Source: TMED8 sp038125725
GTDB lineage: Bacteria; Pseudomonadota; Alphaproteobacteria; Rhodospirillales; Casp-alpha2
Assembly (NCBI GenBank): GCA_038125725.1
Contig: JAYPEK010000024.1
Location: 1-61,143, forward strand
Direction: 5' to 3'
DNA length: 61,143 bases
Every line of letters starts with the position of its first letter. The stretch's first letter is position 1. Made by a program: the position numbers and the translations under genes. The notes beneath the pieces are model-generated. The model was given only the letters and a program-made list of their open reading frames with translations. It was not told the DNA's origin and made no database searches. Positions 22,422 through 32,171 of this stretch are shown here, piece by piece.

Positions 22422-23189
22422 ATGGACCTCAGTCTACGCGACATCACCCACGTCTATGACGAGCTCGAGGTGCTCTCCGGCATCGAGCTGGAGATTCCGC
22501 ATGGCCAGATCGTCTGCATCATCGGCCCGTCCGGCTGCGGCAAGTCGACGCTGCTGCGCCTGATCGGCGGGCTGGAACGGCCGACGCGGGGCAGCGTCCT
22601 TCAGATCGGCGACCCGCCGGAAGGCTCGCTCAATCCGCTTACCTACATCTTTCAGGATTTCGCCCTGCTGCCGTGGCGCACGGTGGCCGGCAACGTCTCG
22701 CTGGTGCTCGAGGATCAGCCGCTCGGTGCCCGCGAGCGCGAGGAACGCATCGCCGGCGTGCTGGCGCGCACCAAGCTTTCCGATTTCCACGACGTGTTGC
22801 CGAAGCAGCTTTCCGGCGGCATGAAGCAGCGCGTCGCCATCGCCCGCGCGCTCGCCGTCGATCCGGCGGTACTGCTGATGGACGAACCTTTGTCTGCGCT
22901 CGACAGCCAGACCAGCGAGCTTTTGATCGATGACCTGGTTGAGTTGTGGACGCGCGAGCCGTTCACCGCCTGCTACGTCACCCATAACCTGGGCGAGGCC
23001 GTGCGCCTGGGCCACCGGGTGGTGGTTCTGTCGCGGCGGCCGGGCGCCATCCGCGAAATCGTCGAAATCGACATCCCGCTGGCCGAGCGCACCGCCACCC
23101 ATCCGAAGCTGGAGGACCTGCGCCAGCATCTTTGGAACCTGATGCGCGAGGAAGCGCAGGCCGCCGACAAGGAGTTGGCGCATGTCTGA
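22422..23189 (+). CDS. ABC transporter ATP-binding protein
   Basis: 255 residues of the SsuB/TauB/NrtD class. Walker A GPSGCGKST, Q-loop FQDFALLPW, signature LSGGMKQRV, Walker B VLLMDEPLSALD and the H-loop His in CYVTHN are all intact. It powers the permease whose gene overlaps its 3' end by eight bases. Confidence 0.94.
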   Translation: MDLSLRDITHVYDELEVLSGIELEIPHGQIVCIIGPSGCGKSTLLRLIGGLERPTRGSVLQIGDPPEGSLNPLTYIFQDFALLPWRTVAGNVSLVLEDQPLGAREREERIAGVLARTKLSDFHDVLPKQLSGGMKQRVAIARALAVDPAVLLMDEPLSALDSQTSELLIDDLVELWTREPFTACYVTHNLGEAVRLGHRVVVLSRRPGAIREIVEIDIPLAERTATHPKLEDLRQHLWNLMREEAQAADKELAHV

Positions 23190-23988
23190 GCAAAAGCCGC
23201 AAACCGGCACGCCGGTGCCGTTCCGCGGCGGCGGGTTCGCGCCGAAGCCGCCGCGCATCGTCGGGTTGGTGGTGTTCGTCGTCTTGATCGCCATCTGGGA
23301 GTGGGGCTCGCAGTCGGGCTGGATCAGCCAGCTCGTGCTGCCGGCACCGTCGGAAGCCTTTACTGCGTTCAAGGAACTGGCGGCGTCCGGGAACCTTTGG
23401 AAACACGTCAGCGCATCGGTGTCGCGCCTCGTCATCGGCTGGACCGCGGGCACGCTGCTGGGGCTTCTGGTCGGCATTTCCATCGGGCTGTTTTCGCTGG
23501 CGCGGGCTGGGCTGATGCCGCTGGTTTCGGCGATCTTCCCGATCCCGAAGATCGCGTTGTTGCCGCTGTTCATCATCTGGTTCGGCATCGGCGAGGGCTC
23601 CAAGGTCGCGACCATCCTGTTCGGCACCTTCTTTCCCACCGTCATCGCCGTCACCGGTGGCGTCGATAACGTCGACCGCGGGCTCATTCGCATGGGCCAG
23701 TCGTTCGGGATGAAATGGACCTCCATCGTGCGCAAGATCATCCTGCCGGGCGCCATGCCGGCGATCCTGTCGGGCTGCCGCATTTCGGCCTCCATCGCTA
23801 TCGTGCTTCTGGTCGCCGCCGAGATGATCGGCGCCGAATTCGGCATCGGCGCTTACGTGCTGTTGGCCGGAAGCTTGATGGCCACCGACCAGTTGATCGC
23901 CGGTGTCGCCATGCTGTCGGTGCTGGGGCTCTCCGTCGCCTGGCTCATTGGCCGCGCCGAGAAGTGGCTGTTGAACTGGCGGACGTAA
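23182..23988 (+). CDS. ABC transporter permease
   Basis: 268 residues, BPD-transporter permease of the sulfonate/nitrate/taurine class with about six membrane helices. The EAA-type coupling loop is visible around MGQSFGMKWTSIVRKIILPG. A Pro/Gly-rich cytoplasmic N-terminus (about 30 residues) precedes helix 1. It starts inside the ATPase gene (overlap 23182-23189), so it is translationally coupled. Confidence 0.92.
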   Translation: MSEQKPQTGTPVPFRGGGFAPKPPRIVGLVVFVVLIAIWEWGSQSGWISQLVLPAPSEAFTAFKELAASGNLWKHVSASVSRLVIGWTAGTLLGLLVGISIGLFSLARAGLMPLVSAIFPIPKIALLPLFIIWFGIGEGSKVATILFGTFFPTVIAVTGGVDNVDRGLIRMGQSFGMKWTSIVRKIILPGAMPAILSGCRISASIAIVLLVAAEMIGAEFGIGAYVLLAGSLMATDQLIAGVAMLSVLGLSVAWLIGRAEKWLLNWRT

Positions 23989-24034
23989 GCGCCCAAGTTC
24001 ACAGGCAGGCACCGCAAGACGACAAAGGCACGAC

Positions 24035-24793
24035 ATGGACCTGCAACTCACCGGAAAATGGGTATTGATCACCGGCGCCAGCGCCGGCATCGGCGCGTCG
24101 GCGGCGAAGCTGTTCGCCGAGGAGGACGTCAACCTGGTTCTCACCGGACGCCGCGCCGAAGCGCTCGACGCACTGGCGAACGAGATCATCGAGGCCGGCG
24201 GCGCGCCACCGGTCACCATTGCCGGCGTTCTCGACAGCCAGGACGGCTGCGACGCGATCACCGCCGCGGCGCTGGATGCCGCCGGCGGCACCATCGATAT
24301 TCTGATCAACAACGCCGGCGCCTCGCACCCCATGGACGACATATGGGACGAGGAGCACTGGACCAAGTCCTACCAGCTCAACTTCGCGGCCGCGCGCCAA
24401 GTGACGGCGGCTCTCGCGCCCGGCATGCAGGCACAGAACTGGGGCCGTATCATCAATACCACCGGCGCCATGGTGTCGCCGGCGCCGAACGCGGCGATGG
24501 CGGCCAAGGCGGGATTGCAATCGTGGTCGCGCTCGTTGTCGATGCAGTTGGCGGGGCACGGCATTACGGTCAATACCATCGCGCCCGGACGCATCAACTC
24601 CGACCAGATCCGCAACAACCTCTATCCGACGGAGGAGAGCCGCAAGGCCTTCATCGATGCCTACATCCCTGCCGGCTATTTCGGTGAGCCAGAGGATCTG
24701 GCGGTGCTGATGGTGTTCCTGGCCTCGCCACTGGCGCGCTACATCAACGGCGCCGCGATCCCGGTCGACGGGGCGATGCTGCGGTTCGGCTGA
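24035..24793 (+). CDS. SDR-family protein with altered active site, ABC-operon end
   Basis: 252 residues. The cofactor loop TGASAGIG and NNAG are normal, and the tetrad Asn is present (QLNF). However, the Ser motif reads NTTG, and the usual YxxxK becomes AAMAAK with no Tyr four residues before the Lys. The C-terminus DGAMLRFG is SDR-like. It may act with other residues or be a non-classical reductase. It lies 46 bp after the permease and is probably co-transcribed, so a role in metabolising the imported compound is plausible but inferred. Confidence 0.8.
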   Translation: MDLQLTGKWVLITGASAGIGASAAKLFAEEDVNLVLTGRRAEALDALANEIIEAGGAPPVTIAGVLDSQDGCDAITAAALDAAGGTIDILINNAGASHPMDDIWDEEHWTKSYQLNFAAARQVTAALAPGMQAQNWGRIINTTGAMVSPAPNAAMAAKAGLQSWSRSLSMQLAGHGITVNTIAPGRINSDQIRNNLYPTEESRKAFIDAYIPAGYFGEPEDLAVLMVFLASPLARYINGAAIPVDGAMLRFG

Positions 24794-24817
24794 GACAATT
24801 CGGCACCGTAGTCGCCG

Positions 24818-27800
24818 TCAGTCGGAAGACTTGCCATTGCCGGCCAGAGAGTCGAGTTCAGCGAAGAAGTCCTCGACCGCGGCCAAGGCGGCGGCATCCG
24901 TATCGGCGTCTTCGCTCCCGTGGGATGAAGCGCAATCGGGCGAGGCGATCTCTTGCGGCGTGAAAATCTCCTCCTTCAGCGCGGCATTGATTGCCGAAGC
25001 GAGGGCCTGACGGTCGATCGGTTTCGCGACAACACCGTCCATTCCTGCCTGGGAGTATTGGCTTTGGTGGTCTTCGGTTACGTCGGCGGTGAGCGCGATA
25101 ATCGCGATGTCTGCCTTGCCGTTGCCCAGTTTCCGAATCATGCGTGTCGCGTCGGGGCCGGACATCTCCGGCATGCGAACGTCCATCAAGACGAGGTCGA
25201 AATCGTTTTCGCTTAAGGCTTGGACGGCGTCGCGGCCGTTGCCGACGATCTTGTAGTGGTGGCCGAACGAATCGAGCGTTGCGGAAATGATCCGCTGGTT
25301 CAGTTTGTTGTCTTCGGCAACGAGGATATCGAGTTGCCGGTTCGGCGTGAGCGAGACGGTTGCGCTCGCCCTTTCGAAAGTCAGGTCTGATGCGTCCTGG
25401 ACAGCTTCCACGAGCGGCAGGGTGAACGAAAACGTACTTCCCTTTTCGAGTTCGCTCTCGACCCAGATATCGCCCCCCATCAGTTCGACGAGCCGCCGGC
25501 AGATGGCAAGCCCCAGACCCGTCCCTTCGAACTGGCGCGAGATCGAGGCATCCGCCTGGGAGAAATCCTGGAACAGATTGGCGATGACATCGGGCGCGAT
25601 GCCGATCCCTGTATCCGTGATGTCGAAACGCAGCATCTCCCGCCCGTCGCCGTTCGTCGCGCGCGTCGCCGAAACGTCAACCGTGCCGTCGGTCGTGAAT
25701 TTCACCGCGTTCCCGATGAGGTTGACCAGTATCTGGCGTAACCGCATCGGATCGGAATTGATCGCGCCAGGACAGTCGTCCGCGATGGACACGGACAGGT
25801 GCAGCGCCTTGCGTCGCGCATCCTGGCGCTTTTCCTGGAATAGCGACACCACGCTGTCGATCAACTGCGGCAACAGGAAATCGATCTTCTCGATTTCCAT
25901 TTTGCCGGCCTCCAGTTTCGAGACGTCGAGGATGTCGTTGATGATGGCCAGGAGCGCGTGCGTGGCATCCTTGATCCGATAGACCTTTTCCCGGCTTTCA
26001 TTCGGCAGGTCGTCTTCCAGCAGCATGTCCGCGAAGCCCATGACGCCCGACATGGGGGTGCGGATTTCGTGGCTCATGGTGGCCAGGAATTGGGACTTAG
26101 CCTGGTTGGCATGTTCCGCGACCTCGACGGCCGTTTTGAGTTCGGTGATATCGACCCGGTGAGACACCATGCCACCGGACGGCGTGCGGCGGTCCGTCAG
26201 CCGCACCCATCGGCCGTCGGGAAGCCTCTGCTCGATATTCGTCGCGCCGCGCTCACGTAGTTTCAGGCGATTTTCGAGATACTCCTCTTCCCGTCCGATG
26301 CCGTCCGGATACTGGCCGCGGCGCAGCCCTTCCGCGATCATGTCCCTGAAAACCTTTCCCGGAACCAACAGGTCGGCGGATTGCCAATAGATTTCCCGGA
26401 AACGTTCGTTGCACATCAATAGCACGTCGTCTTCATCGAAGACCGCGAAGCCGTCAGGCAGAGAATCGATGGCGGTGCGCAGTTGCTGTTCGGCAAGCGT
26501 CGCGCGGTCGAACACCGCTTGTTGCTCGGTCACATCCGCGCCGGTTCCCCGATATCCCTTGAAGTCGCCGTTATCGTCGAATAACGGCAGGGCAGAGAGG
26601 GAAATGATTTTGGTCGGACCTTGATTGAATCCAGCCCTGTAGCGAAAATCCCTGAACGGTTTTCGGTTGTCGACGGCTTCGCGGTACTGGCGCCATTCGT
26701 CGGTGATATAGACGTCGCCTATCACCTCGGCGGCGGTTCGGCCGATGAGCTTGGTCGCTGGAATACCGGTGATGGTTTCAGCGTTTTCGGAAACAAACGT
26801 AACGCGGACCTTTTCGTCGAGTTCGAAAAACCAATCGGAAGCCGTTTCCGCGAAACCCCGGAATCGCTTCTCGCTCTCTTCCAGGGCGATCTCGGCCTTC
26901 CGCTGTTGGGTAATGTCGGTCCCCGTCCCCCTGAACCCGACGTACACACCATCTTGGTCGAAGATGGGTGCGCCCGTCAGGGACATGTACCTGTCCACCC
27001 GATACCTTCGGTATTGGAAGTTCTGGAAGGGCTGCCTGTTTTTGATGGCGTCGCGGACAGGCTTCCAGTTGTCGGAGAGGTAATGGTCGCCGTGGATGTC
27101 GTAGCGGGACTTGCCGAGAACCTGATCGCGCGGAATGCCTAAGATATCTTCCGCGTTTTCAGATATATAAGTGAACCGCTCTTCAGTATCGATTTCCCAA
27201 AGCCAATCGGACATGGTTTCGGCGAAGCCCCGGAAGCGCTGCTCGCTGCGCGCCAGTTCGGTTTCGGTTTTCTTTTTCTCGGTGATATCCGATCCGGTTC
27301 CGCGATAACCGGCAAAAGCGCCGTCATTGTCGAAGATGGGAATGCCGGAAATCGAGAAATCGCGCTCCGTTCCGTCCGGCCAGACCCTGCGGTATTCGAA
27401 GTTCCGGAACGGTTTGCGTTGCGCGACGGCGTCTTTGACCGGATTCCACAAATCGGTCGAATATTGAATGCCGGCGGTTTCCTCCCGCGTCTTGCCGATC
27501 ACGTCGTTTGTGCCCATGCCCGTCAGTTCCTCGAACTTCGAACTGATGAAAGTGAAGCGCAAATCGGCGTCCATCTCCCATAGCCAGTCGGAGGCCACCT
27601 CGGCGAAATCTCGGAACTTGTTCTCGCTCCTTGCCAGTGCGTCTCGGGCCTGGCGCTGTTCGGTAACATCGGTGCCGGTGCCTCGGTATCCCAAGAACTC
27701 GCCATTCCCGTCAAACAACGGAATGCCCGAGAGAGAGACATACTGGTTGGCGCGATGTCTCAGATACTGAAAATCGTTAAAAGGTTTTCGGGCCGCGATG

Positions 27801-28789
27801 GCGTCGCGCAGTTCTTTCCATGCGTCGCTCAGATAGTCCGGGCCGTGAACTTCAAGCCGGCTTTTGCCGATGACATCGCTTGCGGCAACGCCAAGAACCT
27901 CTTCACTGTTTTCGGAGATGTAGGTGAAGCGGGAGTCCGGGTCGGTTTCCCACAGCCAATCCGACATGGTCTCCGCGAAACTGCGGAAACGCTCTTCGCT
28001 TTCAGTCAATGCTTTCCGCGTCGTTTCCCGTTCCGTGATATCGGTGCCGGTTCCCCGGAAACCCTGGAACCGAAGATCATCGTCGAAGATCGGAATCCCG
28101 GAAACGGAAATCCACTTCGTTCTTCCCTTGGCGTTGATCGTCTCGTATTCGAAATTCCGAAATGGCTTGTGGTTTTCAATGGCGTCGATCACGGCCAGCC
28201 AGTTCTCGTTCAACTGCTCTTCCGGGAGGTCATCCCAAGGGCGCTTCCCGATCAATAGTTCGGGATCGAAGCCGAGAACCTCGACCGCGCGATTGGAAAC
28301 GAAGGTAAACCGAAGGTCTTCGTCGATCTCCCAGAGCCAATCCGACGACGAGGCGACGAAATCCTGAAATCGGCGTTCGCTGCGCCTGGCGGAGGCTTCC
28401 GTCCTCACGCGCCGGGTAATATCAGTATAGGTGATGACGAAGCCGTCGTCGCCGATCGGCTGGCCGCGGACTTCGATGTAGGTGCCGTAATAGGTTGGGC
28501 GCTCTTCGTAAAAGGGGGTGAAATTCCGGGCCTGGCGAAGCCGCTTTTCGATGCGCTCCTCGACCGACCCTTCGCCGCCGTAACCGCCGTGCTCCGCGTT
28601 GGCCCGGATCAGCTTTTCCATGGACTCGCCGATTGCCGCGTCGTCTTCCGTGATGCGGATCAGGTCGCGGGCAAGGGCGTTGATATGAAGAATTGTCAGG
28701 TTTTGGTCGTGGATGAGAACGCCGTGGCGCATGTGGTCGAGTGCCGCGACGAGAAGATCGATTTTAGCGTCCTTTGCTCTTTTCGGCAT
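24818..28789 (-). CDS. Hybrid histidine kinase with seven PAS-like domains
   Basis: 1323 residues, no transmembrane helix, so a cytosolic sensor. In order: a divergent PAS (about 15-128); five homologous PAS-PAC units at about 133-255, 263-378, 388-503, 515-630 and 640-755, each with a SDWLWE-like start and ending in RGTG-x-D-(I/V)-T; a further PAS (about 765-885, LPDGFAVFDEDD); HisKA with phospho-acceptor H907 in SHEIRTP; HATPase_c with N-box and DTGIGI, GTGLGL; and a receiver with D1203 in LMDVRMP. A short acidic tail follows. The tandem units look like products of duplication. Ligands, perhaps haem, flavin or none, cannot be told. Convergent with the SDR gene. Confidence 0.93.
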   Translation of the reverse strand: MPKRAKDAKIDLLVAALDHMRHGVLIHDQNLTILHINALARDLIRITEDDAAIGESMEKLIRANAEHGGYGGEGSVEERIEKRLRQARNFTPFYEERPTYYGTYIEVRGQPIGDDGFVITYTDITRRVRTEASARRSERRFQDFVASSSDWLWEIDEDLRFTFVSNRAVEVLGFDPELLIGKRPWDDLPEEQLNENWLAVIDAIENHKPFRNFEYETINAKGRTKWISVSGIPIFDDDLRFQGFRGTGTDITERETTRKALTESEERFRSFAETMSDWLWETDPDSRFTYISENSEEVLGVAASDVIGKSRLEVHGPDYLSDAWKELRDAIAARKPFNDFQYLRHRANQYVSLSGIPLFDGNGEFLGYRGTGTDVTEQRQARDALARSENKFRDFAEVASDWLWEMDADLRFTFISSKFEELTGMGTNDVIGKTREETAGIQYSTDLWNPVKDAVAQRKPFRNFEYRRVWPDGTERDFSISGIPIFDNDGAFAGYRGTGSDITEKKKTETELARSEQRFRGFAETMSDWLWEIDTEERFTYISENAEDILGIPRDQVLGKSRYDIHGDHYLSDNWKPVRDAIKNRQPFQNFQYRRYRVDRYMSLTGAPIFDQDGVYVGFRGTGTDITQQRKAEIALEESEKRFRGFAETASDWFFELDEKVRVTFVSENAETITGIPATKLIGRTAAEVIGDVYITDEWRQYREAVDNRKPFRDFRYRAGFNQGPTKIISLSALPLFDDNGDFKGYRGTGADVTEQQAVFDRATLAEQQLRTAIDSLPDGFAVFDEDDVLLMCNERFREIYWQSADLLVPGKVFRDMIAEGLRRGQYPDGIGREEEYLENRLKLRERGATNIEQRLPDGRWVRLTDRRTPSGGMVSHRVDITELKTAVEVAEHANQAKSQFLATMSHEIRTPMSGVMGFADMLLEDDLPNESREKVYRIKDATHALLAIINDILDVSKLEAGKMEIEKIDFLLPQLIDSVVSLFQEKRQDARRKALHLSVSIADDCPGAINSDPMRLRQILVNLIGNAVKFTTDGTVDVSATRATNGDGREMLRFDITDTGIGIAPDVIANLFQDFSQADASISRQFEGTGLGLAICRRLVELMGGDIWVESELEKGSTFSFTLPLVEAVQDASDLTFERASATVSLTPNRQLDILVAEDNKLNQRIISATLDSFGHHYKIVGNGRDAVQALSENDFDLVLMDVRMPEMSGPDATRMIRKLGNGKADIAIIALTADVTEDHQSQYSQAGMDGVVAKPIDRQALASAINAALKEEIFTPQEIASPDCASSHGSEDADTDAAALAAVEDFFAELDSLAGNGKSSD

Positions 28790-28872
28790 CCAGCCTCGGC
28801 GCCAATCAACTCCAAAGGCATAACACTATAACCAATTATCTAATTGAGTAAGGGTTTATGCAATGGGCCGCG

Positions 28873-30486
28873 TCACCGGCGGTCCTGGCGGATCATATCC
28901 GATGCCTTCTCGGCGATCATGATTACCGGTGAGTTGGTGTTGCCCGACGTGATCGTCGGCATCACCGAGGCGTCGACGATGCGCAGCCCCTGAAGGCCGT
29001 GCACCCGGAGCCTGTTATCCACCACCGCCATCGGGTCCGAGCCCATTTTGCAGGTGGCGACCGGATGGAAGATGGTGGTGGCGATATTGCCGGCCTCGCG
29101 CGCCAGTTCCTCGTCGGTCTGGATATGGGCGCCGGGCAGGAACTCCTCGGGCTCATACTTGGCCACCGCTTGCGTCGCCATGATGCGCCGCGTCAGCTTG
29201 ATCGATTTCGCCGCCACGTCGCGGTCGGTTTGGGCGGACAAGTAATTCGGCGCGATCGACGGATGCTCGGCCGGGTCCGGCGACTTGATGTGAATGGTGC
29301 CGCGGCTTTCCGGGCGCAGGTTGCAGACCGAGGTGGTGACGGCCGGGAAGGGGTGCAGCGGCTCGCCCAGCTTGTCGGTGCTCAAGGGCTGCACGTGGTA
29401 TTCCAAATCCGGCGTGGCGATGCGCGGGTCGCTTTTCACGAACATGCCGAACTGGCTCGGCGCCATGGTCAGCGGGCCTTTCTTGAACAGCGCATATTGC
29501 AGGCCCATGCCGATCTTGCCGGTCAGGCTGTTGGCGCGTTCGTTCAGGGTCTTGACGTTCTTCACCTTGTAGACGGTGCGGATCTGCAAATGGTCCTGCA
29601 GGTTCTCGCCGACGCCCTTGAGTTCGTGACGCACCGGAATGTCGAACTTGGACAGCACCTCGCCGCGCCCGATGCCGGAGAGCTCCAATAGTTTCGGTGT
29701 GTTGACCGCGCCGGCCGCGAGGATCACCTCACCCGATGCGTTCGCCACCGCCGGCGTGCCGCCCAAATCGAACTCGATGCCGGTGACGCGCGGGCCGTCG
29801 AAGGTCAGCGACGTTGTATGGGCATGCGTAAGCACGTGGAGGTTGGGACGGTGCATGACCGGTTTCAGGAAGGCGCGCGCCGTGCTCATGCGCACGCCCT
29901 TGGTCTGGTTGACCTCGAAATAGCCGGCGCCCTCGTTGTCGCCGGAATTGAAGTCGTTGAGTTCCGGCAGCCCGATCTCCTTCGCCGCTTCCAGGAAGGT
30001 ATCGAGGATTTCCCACGACAACCGCTGCTTCTCCACCCGCCATTCGCCGCCGGCGCCGTGGGTGTCGGTGGAACCCAGGTGGTAGTCCTCGGACTTGCGG
30101 AAATAGGGCAGCACGTCGTCCCAACCCCAGCCGGTGTTGCCGAGCTGGCGCCACTGGTCGTAGTCGGCGGATTGGCCGCGCATGTAGATCATGCCGTTGA
30201 TCGACGAACAGCCGCCGAGCACCTTGCCGCGCGGGTAGGGAAGGGCGCGGCCGTTGAGACCTTCCGAGGGCTCGGTGGTCATCATCCAGTCGGTCTTCGG
30301 GTTGCCCATGCAAAATAGATACCCGATCGGGATATGAATCCAGTGGTAGCTGTCCTTGCCGCCGGCTTCCAGCAAGAGGACCCGGGTGTTCGCATCCTCG
30401 CTCAGCCGGTTGGCCAGCACGCAGCCGGCCGAGCCGGCGCCGACGATGATGTAATCGAAAGTTCCCTGATCGGCGCGGTCGCTCAT
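28873..30486 (-). CDS. GMC-family FAD alcohol dehydrogenase
   Basis: 537 residues of the choline dehydrogenase / AlkJ family: FAD-binding GAGSAGCVLANRL (16-28), the GMC signature PRGKVLGGCSSINGM and the second signature around GAVNTPKLLELSGIG. The active-site His pair is expected in IFHPVATCKMG and SGNTNSPV near the C-terminus. It oxidises alcohols to aldehydes and passes electrons to the quinone pool. Its start overlaps the stop of the acyl-CoA synthetase gene (ATGA), so the pair forms an alcohol-to-acyl-CoA unit like alkJ-alkK. Confidence 0.92.
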   Translation of the reverse strand: MSDRADQGTFDYIIVGAGSAGCVLANRLSEDANTRVLLLEAGGKDSYHWIHIPIGYLFCMGNPKTDWMMTTEPSEGLNGRALPYPRGKVLGGCSSINGMIYMRGQSADYDQWRQLGNTGWGWDDVLPYFRKSEDYHLGSTDTHGAGGEWRVEKQRLSWEILDTFLEAAKEIGLPELNDFNSGDNEGAGYFEVNQTKGVRMSTARAFLKPVMHRPNLHVLTHAHTTSLTFDGPRVTGIEFDLGGTPAVANASGEVILAAGAVNTPKLLELSGIGRGEVLSKFDIPVRHELKGVGENLQDHLQIRTVYKVKNVKTLNERANSLTGKIGMGLQYALFKKGPLTMAPSQFGMFVKSDPRIATPDLEYHVQPLSTDKLGEPLHPFPAVTTSVCNLRPESRGTIHIKSPDPAEHPSIAPNYLSAQTDRDVAAKSIKLTRRIMATQAVAKYEPEEFLPGAHIQTDEELAREAGNIATTIFHPVATCKMGSDPMAVVDNRLRVHGLQGLRIVDASVMPTITSGNTNSPVIMIAEKASDMIRQDRR

Positions 30487-32171
30487 GCCTGCTCCATTTT
30501 GGCGATTTCGGCGTCGCGCAGTTCCTTCCTGCGGATCTTGCCGGTTGCCGTCATCGGTAGATCGGAGACGAATTCGATCAGGCGCGGATACTCGTGCGGG
30601 CTCAGGCGCGTCTTCACATAGGCGCGGATTTCGTCTTCCAGCCCAGGGCCGCCGTTGTGCCCGTCCGCGAGTTTGATGAATACCTTGATCGCTTCGGTGC
30701 GGACCGGGTCGGGCACGCCGACGGCGGCGGCCAAAGCGACGGCCGGGTGCTTGGTCAGGCAGTCCTCGATCTCGCCGGGGCCGACGCGGTAGCCGGCCGT
30801 CGTGATGACGTCGTCGGCACGGCCGACGAAACGGAAGTAGCCGTCCTCGTCCTTCACCGCGGCGTCGCCCATGCGCCAGAAACCATTGGCGATCTTGACG
30901 TCCGATGCTTCCTTGTTGTTCCAGTACTGGAGCAGCAGCACCGGATCGCCCGCCGCCTTAACGCCGATCTCTCCCTCGGTGCCGGGTGGCAGCACGGTGC
31001 CGTCCTCGTCAATGACCTCGACCAGGTGGCCCGGCGCGGCGCGGCCCATGTGGGCGGGTTTTACTTCCATGATCCGCTGGCAGTTGGCGAGCACCAGGTT
31101 GCACTCGGTCTGTCCGTAGTATTCGTTGAAGGTGAGGCCGAAACTGTCGCGGCCCCATTGCAACAGTTCCGCGCCCATGGGCTCGCCGGCCACCGCGACG
31201 GTGCGGAGATCGGTGCCGAAGGACGGGATGTCCGGCACCTGGCGCATCAGGTTGAGGGCCGTCGGCGGCATGAAGGTATTGCGCACGCCATACTTGGCCA
31301 TCAGCCGCAGCGCCTCTTCCGGGTCGTATTTCTTGGCCCGGTAGGCGAGGTTGGTGACGCCGTGGTGCCACGAACACATCAGGCAGTTCATCAAGCCGCC
31401 GATCCAGGCCCAGTCGGCCGGCGTCCACATCAAGTCGCCGGGTTCGGGGAACAGGTCGTGGAACATCTCCATCCCGGAGAGGTGCCCGAACATGGTCCGA
31501 TGCGCATGCAGCGCGCCCTTCGGGTTGCCTGTCGTGCCGGACGTATAGCAGATGAACGACGGATCTTCGGCGGCGGTGTCGACGGGATCGAACGTATCGC
31601 CGGCGGCGGCCATGGCGTTCCAGAAATCCGCGAAATCGCCGCCGTCCTTTTCCGCGCCGACGACCAGCACGGTCTCCAGCGCCGGCAGGTCTGCCCGGAT
31701 GCCGTCCAGCTTGTGCAACTGGTCGATGTCGGTGATCAGCGCCTTGGCGCCGGAATCCTGGAGCCGGAACGAGAGCGCGTCCTCACCGAACAGCGTGAAC
31801 AACGGGATCGAGATGGCGCCCATCTTCCAGGCCGCCACATGCGCGATGGCGGCCTCCACCGATTGGCTGAGGAAGATGCCGACGCGGTCGCCGCGACGGA
31901 CGCCCTTGGCGATCAACAGGTTCGCGAGCTGGTCGGAGAGCCGCTTCAGGTCGCGGAAGGTGTAGATGACGTCGTCGCTGTCGGGGCCGGCGACGATCAG
32001 GCCCGGCTTGTCGGGCGTGGCGGCGGCGTGCTTGTCGCAAACGTCGACGCCCATGTTGAAGCTGGGCGGGATTTCCCACTGGAAACCGGCATACAGGTCA
32101 TCGTAGCTGTCGGCTTTGTTCAGCACCTTTTTAAGTCCCCCGGATGTTCCCCCTGAAAGGCGTTCCGCCAT
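30483..32171 (-). CDS. AMP-dependent acyl-CoA synthetase
   Basis: About 562 residues of the ANL superfamily: P-loop-like YTSGTTGNPKG, the A5 motif YYGQTE, A7 WRMGD, A8 RADDVITTAGYRVGPGEIED and catalytic Lys in TATGKIRRKEL. The N-terminus (GFQWEIPPSFNMGVDVCDKH) is typical of medium-chain/aryl acyl-CoA synthetases. It activates a carboxylic acid as the CoA thioester. The start at 32171 (MAERL) is preferred over extensions into the regulatory region. Coupled to the GMC dehydrogenase. Confidence 0.9.
   Translation of the reverse strand: MAERLSGGTSGGLKKVLNKADSYDDLYAGFQWEIPPSFNMGVDVCDKHAAATPDKPGLIVAGPDSDDVIYTFRDLKRLSDQLANLLIAKGVRRGDRVGIFLSQSVEAAIAHVAAWKMGAISIPLFTLFGEDALSFRLQDSGAKALITDIDQLHKLDGIRADLPALETVLVVGAEKDGGDFADFWNAMAAAGDTFDPVDTAAEDPSFICYTSGTTGNPKGALHAHRTMFGHLSGMEMFHDLFPEPGDLMWTPADWAWIGGLMNCLMCSWHHGVTNLAYRAKKYDPEEALRLMAKYGVRNTFMPPTALNLMRQVPDIPSFGTDLRTVAVAGEPMGAELLQWGRDSFGLTFNEYYGQTECNLVLANCQRIMEVKPAHMGRAAPGHLVEVIDEDGTVLPPGTEGEIGVKAAGDPVLLLQYWNNKEASDVKIANGFWRMGDAAVKDEDGYFRFVGRADDVITTAGYRVGPGEIEDCLTKHPAVALAAAVGVPDPVRTEAIKVFIKLADGHNGGPGLEDEIRAYVKTRLSPHEYPRLIEFVSDLPMTATGKIRRKELRDAEIAKMEQA

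Noticed and set aside
22434..24366. Long minus-strand frames opposite the ABC ATPase, permease and SDR genes
   Set aside because: They cross three real genes, have no ribosome site and have low-complexity composition.
30594..32156. 520-codon plus-strand frame opposite the acyl-CoA synthetase
   Set aside because: The synthetase motifs are intact on the minus strand; the opposite frame is a shadow.
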